Positions 1 through 5,522 of a stretch of DNA of 5,522 nt are shown piece after piece (within the stretch, counting starts at the first letter, position 1; every line of letters starts with the position of its first letter). The position numbers and the translations under genes were made by a program. Origin of the DNA: Kiritimatiellia bacterium (GTDB lineage: Bacteria; Verrucomicrobiota; Kiritimatiellia; RFP12; UBA1067); assembly GCA_904502135.1 (NCBI GenBank), contig CAJGDE010000118.1, forward strand, positions 1-5,522, in the 5' to 3' direction. Under the pieces are notes generated by a model, which did not search any database, was not told the origin of the DNA, and saw only the letters and a program-made list of their open reading frames with translations.

Positions 1-438
1 GATTGTCAGAGAAACACCATCTACCGTAATCGACCCCTTCAAAACCGATGAGGCCGCCAATATGCGCGAACAGCGAATTTTCAGCCTGAAATCCCTGCCT
101 CTTGGCTCTTTGGCGACTATTACGCCTTTTGAGTCGACATGGCCCTGAACAATATGCCCCCCAAGCGGCTCGCCAGCCCGCAGCGCACGCTCAAGATTTA
201 CCTTAGCCCCGGGAAGAAGCGAACCAAGAGTGCTGCGCTCTTCAGTCTCTTTCAAAACATCGGCTGTAAAACGCGAGCGATTAAAATCAACAACAGTCAA
301 ACATACGCCGTTGACGGCGACTGACTCACCCTTCTCGAGTTCTTTCTCCCAAGGCTCAAAAGCTATCTCCAGCACAAGGCCTGAGCCACGAGATATTCGT
401 TTTACCGTGCCGATTTTCTGTACAAGCCCAGTAAACAT
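1..438 (-). CDS. ribE: Riboflavin synthase (alpha chain), N-terminal part, cut by window edge
   Basis: Riboflavin synthase catalyses dismutation of two 6,7-dimethyl-8-ribityllumazine molecules to riboflavin, the last step of the cytoplasmic pathway; the enzyme is usually a homotrimer. The 146 visible residues start with the family signature MFTGLVQ (residues 1-7), followed by VNGVCLTV (42-49, with the conserved Cys46) and GGHIVQGHVD (93-102), which closes the first lumazine-binding barrel and opens the second. VDGVSLTI (139-146) is the second-barrel copy of the VNGVCLTV motif, as expected for the internal duplication. The family is normally about 200-215 residues, so about 60 C-terminal residues lie beyond the left edge. 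The ATG is fixed by the signature. It begins two bases after the pth stop, with only a weak ribosome site (GGGTGG at 446-451) inside the end of pth, which suggests translational coupling. No frameshift is seen. Confidence 0.95.
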   Translation of the reverse strand, partial: MFTGLVQKIGTVKRISRGSGLVLEIAFEPWEKELEKGESVAVNGVCLTVVDFNRSRFTADVLKETEERSTLGSLLPGAKVNLERALRAGEPLGGHIVQGHVDSKGVIVAKEPRGRDFRLKIRCSRILAASSVLKGSITVDGVSLTI

Positions 439-440
439 AT

Positions 441-1007
441 TTAAGCCACCCATCCATTATAGGCATTCATGGCGACATCTCCGCCCTTGGAGATAATAAG
501 CTCAGAGGCCTTTATTGATTCCGATACCACTTTGGCTACGATTTCTTTCGCCTCTGGAGCGAACTTTCCCAGTACATAGCCCACGACATTTGACTTATCC
601 TTCCCGACACCGATTTTCAATCGGGAAAAATCACGCGTCCCCATCCTCTCAATTATCGACTTAATCCCGTTATGGCCGCCAGCCGAGCCCGTCTTTCGCA
701 CCCGAAGACGCCCGAGCGGCAAATCAATATCGTCGTGGATGACGAGAAGATCCGCCGCAGTGGCGTTATTATATTTTACTATCGGAGCTATCGAATCGCC
801 GGAGAGATTCATGAACGTCTGAGGTTTGACGAGCAAAACCTTCTGACCGGCAAAAACGCACGAAGCGATCATTGCGTTAAACGATTTCTTAAACTCCCAT
901 TGAACGCCAAGTGCGCAGGCTATGGCATCAACGCTCTCGAATCCGACATTATGCGGAGTCGAGTCGTATTTTGCCCCGGGATTGCCGAGACCCGCAATGA
1001 TTTTCAC
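441..1007 (-). CDS. pth: Peptidyl-tRNA hydrolase
   Basis: Pth cleaves the ester bond of peptidyl-tRNAs that drop off ribosomes, releasing tRNA for reuse; it is a cytoplasmic monomer and essential in most bacteria. The 188-residue length is typical. Visible signatures are GLGNPG (residues 6-11), PHNVGF (18-23) with the presumed catalytic His19, KPQTFMNLSG (61-70), HDDIDLPLG (91-99) and GSAGGHNGIKSI (107-118). Asn9, His19, Asn67, Asp92 and Asn113 match the E. coli catalytic and substrate-binding residues Asn10, His20, Asn68, Asp93 and Asn114. The start is a GTG, chosen because it sits right before the KIIAGLGNPG motif and 10 bases after a strong AAGGAG. The gene lies 16 bp after prs; the gene for ribosomal protein L25 that often separates prs and pth is absent. 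No broken motifs are seen. Confidence 0.97.
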   Translation of the reverse strand: MKIIAGLGNPGAKYDSTPHNVGFESVDAIACALGVQWEFKKSFNAMIASCVFAGQKVLLVKPQTFMNLSGDSIAPIVKYNNATAADLLVIHDDIDLPLGRLRVRKTGSAGGHNGIKSIIERMGTRDFSRLKIGVGKDKSNVVGYVLGKFAPEAKEIVAKVVSESIKASELIISKGGDVAMNAYNGWVA

Positions 1008-1017
1008 AGCGGGTAGT

Positions 1018-1023
1018 CTCCTT
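1018..1023 (-). promoter_or_regulatory. Shine-Dalgarno site of pth
   Basis: AAGGAG on the minus strand, 10 bases ahead of the GTG at 1007. It starts two bases after the prs TAA stop (1026-1024). It decides the non-ATG start of pth. Confidence 0.8.
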
Positions 1024-1989
1024 TTACTCGATATTGAAAAGATCGTTCACGCTCGCATCATTATGAATGCGCTTTATAGCCTCACCGATAAGAGGAGCTA
1101 CAGAAAGCTGAGTGAGCTTGAACGGAAGCTTCGTAAGATCAAAACCTTCTCTCAAAGGAATTGAATCAGTCACCACGAGTTCATCAAGCTGCGTCTCATT
1201 CATAAGACGCTCTTCGCCCTTGGCTGTAAGCGGGAAGTGCGAAACGAAAGCGTGAACCGACTTAGCCCCGTACTCGCGGCAAAGTTTCGCAGCTGCTGAG
1301 AGAGTTCCGCCCGTGGCAGTCATATCATCAACCATGATGACATCACAGCCGTTGACATCACCTACTACAGAAAACGCATCGACGGTGGAGTCACCCGTGC
1401 GCTGCTTAGCGACGATCGCAAGACCTGTGCCGAGCTTGCGGCTGTAGCTGTAAGCCGTCTTCGCACCGCCCGTATCAGGGGAGACGATGATGGGCTTTGT
1501 AAAATGCTGATCGCGGATATATTTAAGAATGACGGGCTCCGCCTTAAGGTGATCAAGGGGGATATCGAAAAATCCCTGAATCTGGTTGGCGTGAAGATCC
1601 ATCGTAAGAACGCGGTCTGCTCCGGCGCATTCAAGAAGATTGGCGATGAGCCTTGCCGTAATCGGTACGCGAGGCTGATCCTTTCTGTCTTGACGCGCAT
1701 AGCCGTAATAAGGAAGAACCGCCGTAATGCGCTCTGCGCTACCGCGCTTAAGAGCATCCATTATAACGAAAAGCTCCATATAAGCGTCATTGGGCGACGG
1801 AGAGCCAGACTGAATAACGAAAACATCCTTACCGCGAACGCCCTCCTGCACCTGACAGAACGTTTCACCGTCCGGGAAATGCTTTATATCAATCTTGTTG
1901 AGGGGCTTTCCGAGATACGCTGCAACCTTTTCCGCGAGCGGCAGATTAGCCGTTCCAGAAAAAACCATGAAGTCTTCTTTAAGTTCCAT
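1024..1989 (-). CDS. prs: Ribose-phosphate diphosphokinase (PRPP synthetase)
   Basis: Prs transfers the beta,gamma-diphosphate of ATP to ribose 5-phosphate, giving PRPP for purine, pyrimidine, NAD, His and Trp synthesis. At 321 residues it is slightly longer than the usual 310-317. Motifs in order: HFPDGE (37-42), YARQDRK (97-103), DLHANQIQGFF (131-141, metal-binding His133), VSPDTGG (169-175), the catalytic loop with Lys195 and Arg197, and the PRPP/ribose-phosphate loop VDDMTATGGT (220-229). In that loop Thr224-Ala225 replaces the Ile-Asp of the common VDDMIDTGGT form. The family C-terminus is intact (SVAPLIGEAIKRIH, 286-299). ATG at 1989 is preceded by only a weak site (GGAAC). The second ATG (residue 8, just before VFSGTANLPLAEK) is an alternative start that fits the homology equally well. 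The gene has its own promoter upstream and heads a probable prs-pth-ribE unit. Confidence 0.97.
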   Translation of the reverse strand: MELKEDFMVFSGTANLPLAEKVAAYLGKPLNKIDIKHFPDGETFCQVQEGVRGKDVFVIQSGSPSPNDAYMELFVIMDALKRGSAERITAVLPYYGYARQDRKDQPRVPITARLIANLLECAGADRVLTMDLHANQIQGFFDIPLDHLKAEPVILKYIRDQHFTKPIIVSPDTGGAKTAYSYSRKLGTGLAIVAKQRTGDSTVDAFSVVGDVNGCDVIMVDDMTATGGTLSAAAKLCREYGAKSVHAFVSHFPLTAKGEERLMNETQLDELVVTDSIPLREGFDLTKLPFKLTQLSVAPLIGEAIKRIHNDASVNDLFNIE

Positions 1990-2018
1990 AATTAAGTTCC
2001 GTTATTTTTACTTAGATG

Positions 2019-2037
2019 GTGTCAAATTCACCGACAC
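2019..2037. repeat. Small inverted repeat near the predicted prs transcript start
   Basis: GTGTC (2019-2023) and GACAC (2033-2037) are perfect reverse complements separated by 9 bases. They sit at about +1 to +18 of a transcript started from the extended -10 at 2043-2051. This could be an operator half-site pair or a weak 5' leader hairpin. With only 5 bp per arm, chance is a real alternative. Confidence 0.25.
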
Positions 2038-2088
2038 GACATATTATATCAAATTCCTCACATTACCGATACAGCAAAATACCGACCT
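2029..2088. repeat. Three ACCGA direct repeats around the prs promoter
   Basis: ACCGA occurs at 2030-2034, 2065-2069 and 2081-2085 (plus-strand orientation; TCGGT on the coding strand), with wider copies CACCGACAC, TACCGATAC and TACCGACCT. The first lies at about the transcript start, the second overlaps where a -35 box would be, and the third is about 16 bp further upstream inside an imperfect 12-bp palindrome (2084-2095). The placement suits a regulator-binding site, but no known regulator consensus is recognised. Confidence 0.3.
2043..2051 (-). promoter_or_regulatory. Extended -10 promoter of prs-pth-ribE
   Basis: On the minus strand this reads TGATATAAT: a perfect TATAAT hexamer (2048-2043) preceded by the TGn extension. 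At 17-bp spacing the upstream hexamer is TATCGG (2071-2066), a poor match to TTGACA, so this would be an extended -10 or activator-helped sigma-70-type promoter. The expected start is around 2036, leaving a leader of roughly 45 bases to the prs ATG. It lies in the only intergenic space above 25 bp in the window. The assignment is from sequence pattern alone. Confidence 0.65.
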
Positions 2089-2103
2089 TAAGATCTACAT
2101 CAT

Positions 2104-2931
2104 TCAGCCAAGCCCGCACGCCTTGATGACGGGCTCCATCGCCGAAACATCGACGCTTTCGACAAGCCCCTTATCGACGGCAGATGCGATCTTAGGGTCA
2201 ATCGGCAAAGAAACGACACAGTCGATTCCATGGGACTTGGCAATCGCTTCCACAGAGCCATCGCCGAATATGCGATGCTCCTTGCCGCAATCAGGGCACT
2301 TGAACGAGCTCATATTCTCCACAATCCCCAATACGGGAACTTTGAGCATATCAGCCATACGGATGGCTTTTTCAACTATTAAAGAAACCAAATCCTGCGG
2401 AGATGTGACAACAACCACTCCAGCGATGGGCAGGCTCTGAAATACCGTCAGCGGCACATCCCCAGTGCCTGGGGGCATATCTACAAACATAACGTCTGTC
2501 TCGCCCCAGGCAACATCGCTCCAGAACTGCTTTACAGCCCCTGCGATTACCGGGCCGCGCCAAACCACGGGGTCTGAAGGATTGTCCACCAGCAAATTAA
2601 GGCTCATAAGAGCAATCCCCGTCTGACTGCGGCACGGAAGCACATTCTCCGTATCAGACACCGCGCGCTCTTTTACGCCGAAGGCCGTCGGAATTGACGG
2701 GCCCGTGATATCGGCGTCGAGAATCGCCGTCTTAAGCCCAATCTTCGCGGAAGCTACAGCAAGAAGTTCCGTAACAAGACTCTTGCCTACGCCGCCCTTT
2801 CCGCTCATGACGGCGATCACCTTCTTTACATTGGACTTTTTGTTCTGAGGCGCCCTGAAATCATGAGAGCTTTGACACTCGCCTGATTTCTTCTTGGCAC
2901 ATTCTTCGCAATTATGATTACAATCGGACAT
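2104..2931 (-). CDS. mrp: Mrp/NBP35 family iron-sulfur carrier P-loop ATPase
   Basis: Mrp/ApbC proteins are cytosolic ATPases that bind a 4Fe-4S cluster, usually between two subunits, and hand it to apo-proteins. The 275-residue protein shows the deviant Walker A GKGGVGKS (44-51, with the signature Lys45), LDADITGPS (71-79), the switch-like DMPPGTGD (151-158), and CPDC (212-215), the conserved CxxC that holds the cluster. It lacks the N-terminal MIP18/DUF59 domain of longer bacterial Mrp proteins. Instead it begins with four cysteines (4, 8, 11, 19), as in the short bacterial forms and loosely like eukaryotic Nbp35. ATG at 2931 is supported by AAGGA four bases upstream. It starts 15 bp after the TetR gene and is the last gene before the prs promoter. 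The family is certain; the client proteins are unknown. Confidence 0.95.
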   Translation of the reverse strand: MSDCNHNCEECAKKKSGECQSSHDFRAPQNKKSNVKKVIAVMSGKGGVGKSLVTELLAVASAKIGLKTAILDADITGPSIPTAFGVKERAVSDTENVLPCRSQTGIALMSLNLLVDNPSDPVVWRGPVIAGAVKQFWSDVAWGETDVMFVDMPPGTGDVPLTVFQSLPIAGVVVVTSPQDLVSLIVEKAIRMADMLKVPVLGIVENMSSFKCPDCGKEHRIFGDGSVEAIAKSHGIDCVVSLPIDPKIASAVDKGLVESVDVSAMEPVIKACGLG

Positions 2932-2935
2932 AAAA

Positions 2936-2940
2936 TCCTT
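2936..2940 (-). promoter_or_regulatory. Shine-Dalgarno site of mrp
   Basis: AAGGA on the minus strand, four bases ahead of the ATG at 2931, in the 15-bp gap after the TetR stop. The spacing is short but workable. It fixes the start so that the N-terminal cysteine cluster is included. Confidence 0.65.
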
Positions 2941-2946
2941 CTTATG

Positions 2947-3543
2947 CTATTTTTGACAAATTGTTGAAATAATTCCGCTAAAGCGCCTGCGAGAAGCCTC
3001 CGGAGATTTTTCAACCCCAAGAAGAACTTTGAACGCGACGGACTCCATCTGCGAAAAAAGTATTTCGGAGGCGTTATCAGGATCGACCTCGGGAGAAATC
3101 TCTCTGAGTCGGACGCCTTCTGAAATCAACTTGCGGAAAACAAGCTTCAGCCCATCGGTAAAAAGAGCTATCCTTCCCGACATATCCTCGCCAAGGCGGA
3201 CCATCGAAAAAACGAAATCGAAGATGGCGAGAAAGAAATCTTTCTTGTCGAAAAACTCCTCGACCACCTGATCGCACACGAGCTCAAGACGCTTGTTGAC
3301 AGGATTGTCACGTGAAATGATATCACGCAGCTCCATCATTATGCTGCTGGTGATCTCATGTATCGCCTCGTCAAAAAGGTCGCGTTTGGTTTTAAAATAT
3401 CTGTAAAGCGCGGTACGTGCTATGCCGGTGGCGTCGGAGATCGTCGCGAACGAAACTTTCTGATAGCCCATCTGGGCAAAGAGCCGCATGGCCTTCATTA
3501 CGACCATGCGTTTTCTCACATCGTGATTTACACCTTTGGACAT
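2947..3543 (-). CDS. TetR/AcrR-family transcriptional regulator
   Basis: A 198-residue protein with the standard TetR layout: an N-terminal DNA-binding domain (about residues 8-57) and a helical ligand/dimer domain that is not recognisable by family. The helix-turn-helix reads FATISDATG (32-40) then IARTALYRYFKTKRDLF (41-57), the classic TetR 'xLYxYFxxKxxL' signature at the end of the recognition helix. No transmembrane segment or signal peptide is visible. ATG at 3543 is five bases after the stop of the mutase gene; the ribosome site (AGGG inside the mutase end) is weak, so translation is probably coupled. It is embedded in a housekeeping gene run with no divergent partner. Its target and ligand cannot be inferred from context: it may regulate this operon or act elsewhere. 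Confidence 0.93.
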   Translation of the reverse strand: MSKGVNHDVRKRMVVMKAMRLFAQMGYQKVSFATISDATGIARTALYRYFKTKRDLFDEAIHEITSSIMMELRDIISRDNPVNKRLELVCDQVVEEFFDKKDFFLAIFDFVFSMVRLGEDMSGRIALFTDGLKLVFRKLISEGVRLREISPEVDPDNASEILFSQMESVAFKVLLGVEKSPEASRRRFSGIISTICQK

Positions 3544-3548
3544 TTAGC

Positions 3549-4895
3549 TTAAGCCCTGATTATCGCGAGAAATTCGTCGCGTTTCTGCGCCATTATTTCA
3601 GGCGTTTTTCCTTCAAGATTAAGTCTGACAAGAGGCTCTGTATTGGACGCTCTGACATTCGCCCAATAGCCTTCGCTCTCCCATGCGTCAACAGAAACTC
3701 CGTCTAATTCGAAAACCTTGGCCTTAGAAGAATACATCTCTTTAATCTTGGCAAGAATTTCAGACGGCGGAGTTGATGTTTTAGTATTTATTTCACCGGA
3801 CTGACTATACTTTCTCAACGGCTTCACCAATTCAGAAAGCGGCTTTTCCGAGGCTGAAACGATGTTCGCCAAAGCGAATGTCGCCATCGATGAGGATTCT
3901 GCCGTAAAGTTGGCTTTGAAATAATAATGCCCTGAAAGCTCGCCCGCGAAAATGGCATCGTTCTGACGCATCTGCTCTTTGATGAACGAGTGTCCTACGC
4001 GGGACATCATGGGTCTACCGCCAGAGGCAAGAATCGTCTCTTCACAAACCTTTGAAGACCTAAGATCGTAAAAACACGCAGCGCCGGGGTTTGAAGCGAG
4101 CATATCTTTGGCGATTAACGCCGTAACAAAATCCATTGGAATAATCTCACCAAGTTCATCCACGAACCCGGCGCGATCAGCATCTCCGTCATACGCCACG
4201 CCAAAAGCATACTTGCCCGGATTCGCCTTAATAAGAGCTCTTAAATCGTCAAGCGTATCTGTCTTAAGAGGATTAGCCTCGTGATTCGGAAAATCTCCGT
4301 CATATTCACCGTAGAGAGAATCATACGTCAACATTGAATCGGCAAAAGCCACGCTCTCGGCGATCCCCATGCCGTTGGCGAAATCAATGGCAATGTGAAG
4401 CGGACGCTTGAGATTCGCGAATGACTTTACATGTTTTGAGTACTCTTCTGAAACATCAACCTTCGTAATGGACCCAACTCCGGCCGGCGGCTCAAACGCC
4501 CCCATCGAAAGAACTTCTTTTTCTATTTCTTTAATTCCTGTAGCACCTGAAATCGGCACCGCCCCCGAACGGCAAAGCTTGCAGCCGTTCCATTCTTTTG
4601 TATTGTGCGAAGCCGTGATCATAACAGAACCGTCGACCTTCAGCGAGCCGTTTGCAAAATAGCTCATGGGCGTGGAGGCGACCCCCACATCAATCACCTC
4701 AACACCTTCTTCAACAAGACCCGTGGAGAAAGCATTGAAAAGCCGAGGGGAAGAAGTTCTGCAGTCGCGCGCAACGGCGATTTTCTTCGGCCCTCCGAGA
4801 AAACGCGCATAAGCACGCGCGATTTTATAGAAAATATCATCGGTCAATTCTTCACCGTAAATCCCTCTTATGTCATAAGCTTTAAAAATACTCAT
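3549..4895 (-). CDS. manB: Phosphomannomutase/phosphoglucomutase (alpha-D-phosphohexomutase)
   Basis: Interconverts hexose 1- and 6-phosphates through a phosphoserine enzyme, feeding GDP-mannose or UDP-glucose for envelope glycans. The 448 residues cover all four family domains: FKAYDIRGIYG (4-14), the catalytic loop TASHNTKEWNG (94-104) with Ser96 as the phosphorylated residue, the metal loop DGDADR (236-241), the sugar-binding loop GELSGHYYF (318-326) and the phosphate-binding loop RASNTEP (415-421). GELSGH rather than GEEQSGH, together with the KAYDIRG start, places it in the PMM/PGM group rather than with GlmM. Whether it prefers mannose or glucose cannot be decided from sequence. ATG at 4895 follows a perfect AAGGAG at 8 bases. 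It lies 24 bp after ruvB and 5 bp before the TetR gene. ManB is the family name; algC or pmm would be equally apt. Confidence 0.95.
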   Translation of the reverse strand: MSIFKAYDIRGIYGEELTDDIFYKIARAYARFLGGPKKIAVARDCRTSSPRLFNAFSTGLVEEGVEVIDVGVASTPMSYFANGSLKVDGSVMITASHNTKEWNGCKLCRSGAVPISGATGIKEIEKEVLSMGAFEPPAGVGSITKVDVSEEYSKHVKSFANLKRPLHIAIDFANGMGIAESVAFADSMLTYDSLYGEYDGDFPNHEANPLKTDTLDDLRALIKANPGKYAFGVAYDGDADRAGFVDELGEIIPMDFVTALIAKDMLASNPGAACFYDLRSSKVCEETILASGGRPMMSRVGHSFIKEQMRQNDAIFAGELSGHYYFKANFTAESSSMATFALANIVSASEKPLSELVKPLRKYSQSGEINTKTSTPPSEILAKIKEMYSSKAKVFELDGVSVDAWESEGYWANVRASNTEPLVRLNLEGKTPEIMAQKRDEFLAIIRA

Positions 4896-4903
4896 CTTTT
4901 TTT

Positions 4904-4909
4904 CTCCTT
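4904..4909 (-). promoter_or_regulatory. Shine-Dalgarno site of the phosphohexomutase gene
   Basis: AAGGAG on the minus strand, 8 bases ahead of the ATG at 4895; the spacer is a run of seven A followed by G. It lies in the 24-bp gap after ruvB and is the strongest ribosome site in the window. Confidence 0.85.
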
Positions 4910-4919
4910 GTTTAAAATG

Positions 4920-5522
4920 TCATTTGCGGCTGAGGCCAAGACGCGAAAAAGCCAAATCTGTAGCCACTCTTCCCTTGGGGGTGCGCTCTATGTAGCCCTG
5001 CATTATAAGAAACGGCTCATAGGCCTCTTCTATGGTGTCCGGCTCTTCTCCCACCGAAACGGCTATCGTGGAAAGCCCAACCGGCCCGCCGCCGAACTTA
5101 ACGCATACCGTCTCGAGAATTTTTATATCCATCTCATCCAACCCAGACGGATCGATTTCAAGTAGTCCTAGCGCCTCACGGGCGACATCGGAGGTAATCA
5201 TATTGCCGGCATTGACCTGGGCATAATCTCTGACGCGCCTTAAAAGATTATTCGCTATTCGAGGCGTGCCCCTTGAACGGCGCGCGATCTCCATAGCCCC
5301 TTCTTCGTCGGCATCTACGCCCAGCTTGTTGGCAGAGCGCATAACTATTTCCGCCAGCTCCGAAGGTTCGTAGTGCTGCAATCTGTTGACAAGACCGAAA
5401 CGCGCGCGAAGCGGCGCGGCGATAAGCCCAATGCGCGTTGTCGCGCCAACAAGCGTAAAGCGGGGCAGCTCCAGCCTAACGCTTCTGGCGTTAGGTCCCT
5501 GATCAATCATGATATCGATAGC
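4920..5522 (-). CDS. ruvB: Holliday junction branch-migration helicase RuvB, C-terminal part, cut by window edge
   Basis: RuvB is the AAA+ motor that, with RuvA, drives branch migration of Holliday junctions in recombinational repair. The visible 200 residues correspond to about the last 60% of the usual ~335. The frame stays open to the right edge, reading AIDIMIDQGPNARS, so the internal ATG at 5510 is not the true start. Seen in order: GATTR (visible residues 26-30, sensor 1), PLRARFG (37-43, the arginine-finger region), RGTPRIANNLLRRVRDYA (84-101, sensor 2), GGGPVGLSTIA (about 143-153) and the C-terminal winged-helix segment GYIERTPKGRVAT. Walker A and B lie beyond the window. No lesion is seen. 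ruvA would be expected upstream, outside the window. It is followed after 24 bp by the phosphohexomutase gene on the same strand. Confidence 0.97.
   Translation of the reverse strand, partial: AIDIMIDQGPNARSVRLELPRFTLVGATTRIGLIAAPLRARFGLVNRLQHYEPSELAEIVMRSANKLGVDADEEGAMEIARRSRGTPRIANNLLRRVRDYAQVNAGNMITSDVAREALGLLEIDPSGLDEMDIKILETVCVKFGGGPVGLSTIAVSVGEEPDTIEEAYEPFLIMQGYIERTPKGRVATDLAFSRLGLSRK

Noticed and set aside
139..496. Two plus-strand frames over the left edge
   Set aside because: The minus strand here encodes riboflavin synthase signatures without interruption, so these are shadows.
1504..1995. 163-codon plus-strand frame antisense to prs, and the overlapping 1895-2440 frame
   Set aside because: Both are opposite the conserved prs and mrp codons, with no family resemblance or good ribosome site. 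Open antisense frames arise easily opposite genes with this codon use.
2080..2103. Possible terminator after mrp
   Set aside because: The 12-bp imperfect palindrome at 2084-2095 has no usable loop and a stem of about four pairs, and is followed by only four T; too weak for an intrinsic terminator.
2953..2958. TTGACA on the plus strand, possible -35 box
   Set aside because: No acceptable -10 box follows at 16-18 bp, and it lies within the end of the TetR gene facing away from all genes.
3564..3581. Inverted repeat CGCGA-N8-TCGCG at the end of the mutase gene
   Set aside because: Only five pairs, inside coding sequence, no T-run after it; it cannot be called a terminator or operator.
4867..4879. 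Palindrome CTTATG-T-CATAAG near the mutase start
   Set aside because: It falls in the codons of the invariant AYDIRG motif, so the protein sequence explains it.
4605..5165. 186-codon open frame on the plus strand across the mutase/ruvB junction
   Set aside because: It lies antisense to two strongly conserved genes, its translation has no recognisable motif, and it crosses the ribosome site of the mutase. It is a shadow frame.

Overview
This window holds seven protein-coding genes, all on the minus strand and packed almost end to end. All seven are well-conserved bacterial types. In transcription order (high to low coordinates) they are: the C-terminal part of ruvB (Holliday-junction helicase, cut by the right edge), a phosphomannomutase/phosphoglucomutase, a TetR-family repressor, a Mrp/NBP35-type iron-sulfur carrier ATPase, prs (ribose-phosphate diphosphokinase), pth (peptidyl-tRNA hydrolase) and the N-terminal part of riboflavin synthase (cut by the left edge).

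Layout. From ruvB to mrp the gaps are 24, 5 and 15 bp, and clear Shine-Dalgarno sites precede the mutase and mrp, so these four genes look co-transcribed. The only real intergenic space is the 114 bp between mrp and prs (1990-2103). It carries a perfect extended -10 promoter (TGATATAAT) reading into prs, three short ACCGA repeats around it, and a small inverted repeat near the expected transcript start. prs, pth and the riboflavin synthase gene are then separated by 16 and 2 bp and probably form a second transcription unit. I see no convincing intrinsic terminator after mrp, so read-through from the first unit is possible.

Organism. This is a bacterium of medium GC that uses Shine-Dalgarno initiation, which argues against Bacteroidota. 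The TGDSTV segment and the SVAPLIGEAIKRIH C-terminus of Prs remind me of Prs proteins from the Verrucomicrobia/Lentisphaerae side of the PVC group. That is an impression from memory and has low confidence. There are no tRNA, rRNA, CRISPR, insertion-sequence or phage features.

How the genes relate. Prs makes PRPP for nucleotide synthesis, Pth recycles peptidyl-tRNA, riboflavin synthase makes the flavin precursor, Mrp delivers Fe-S clusters, the mutase supplies sugar phosphates for envelope glycans, and RuvB acts in recombination. They share no single pathway; this is a growth-related housekeeping cluster. The embedded TetR gene is the one element that does not obviously belong. I found no evidence for an undescribed system. 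The items most worth a second look are the prs promoter region with its repeats, the TetR gene inside the operon, and the substituted PRPP loop of Prs.
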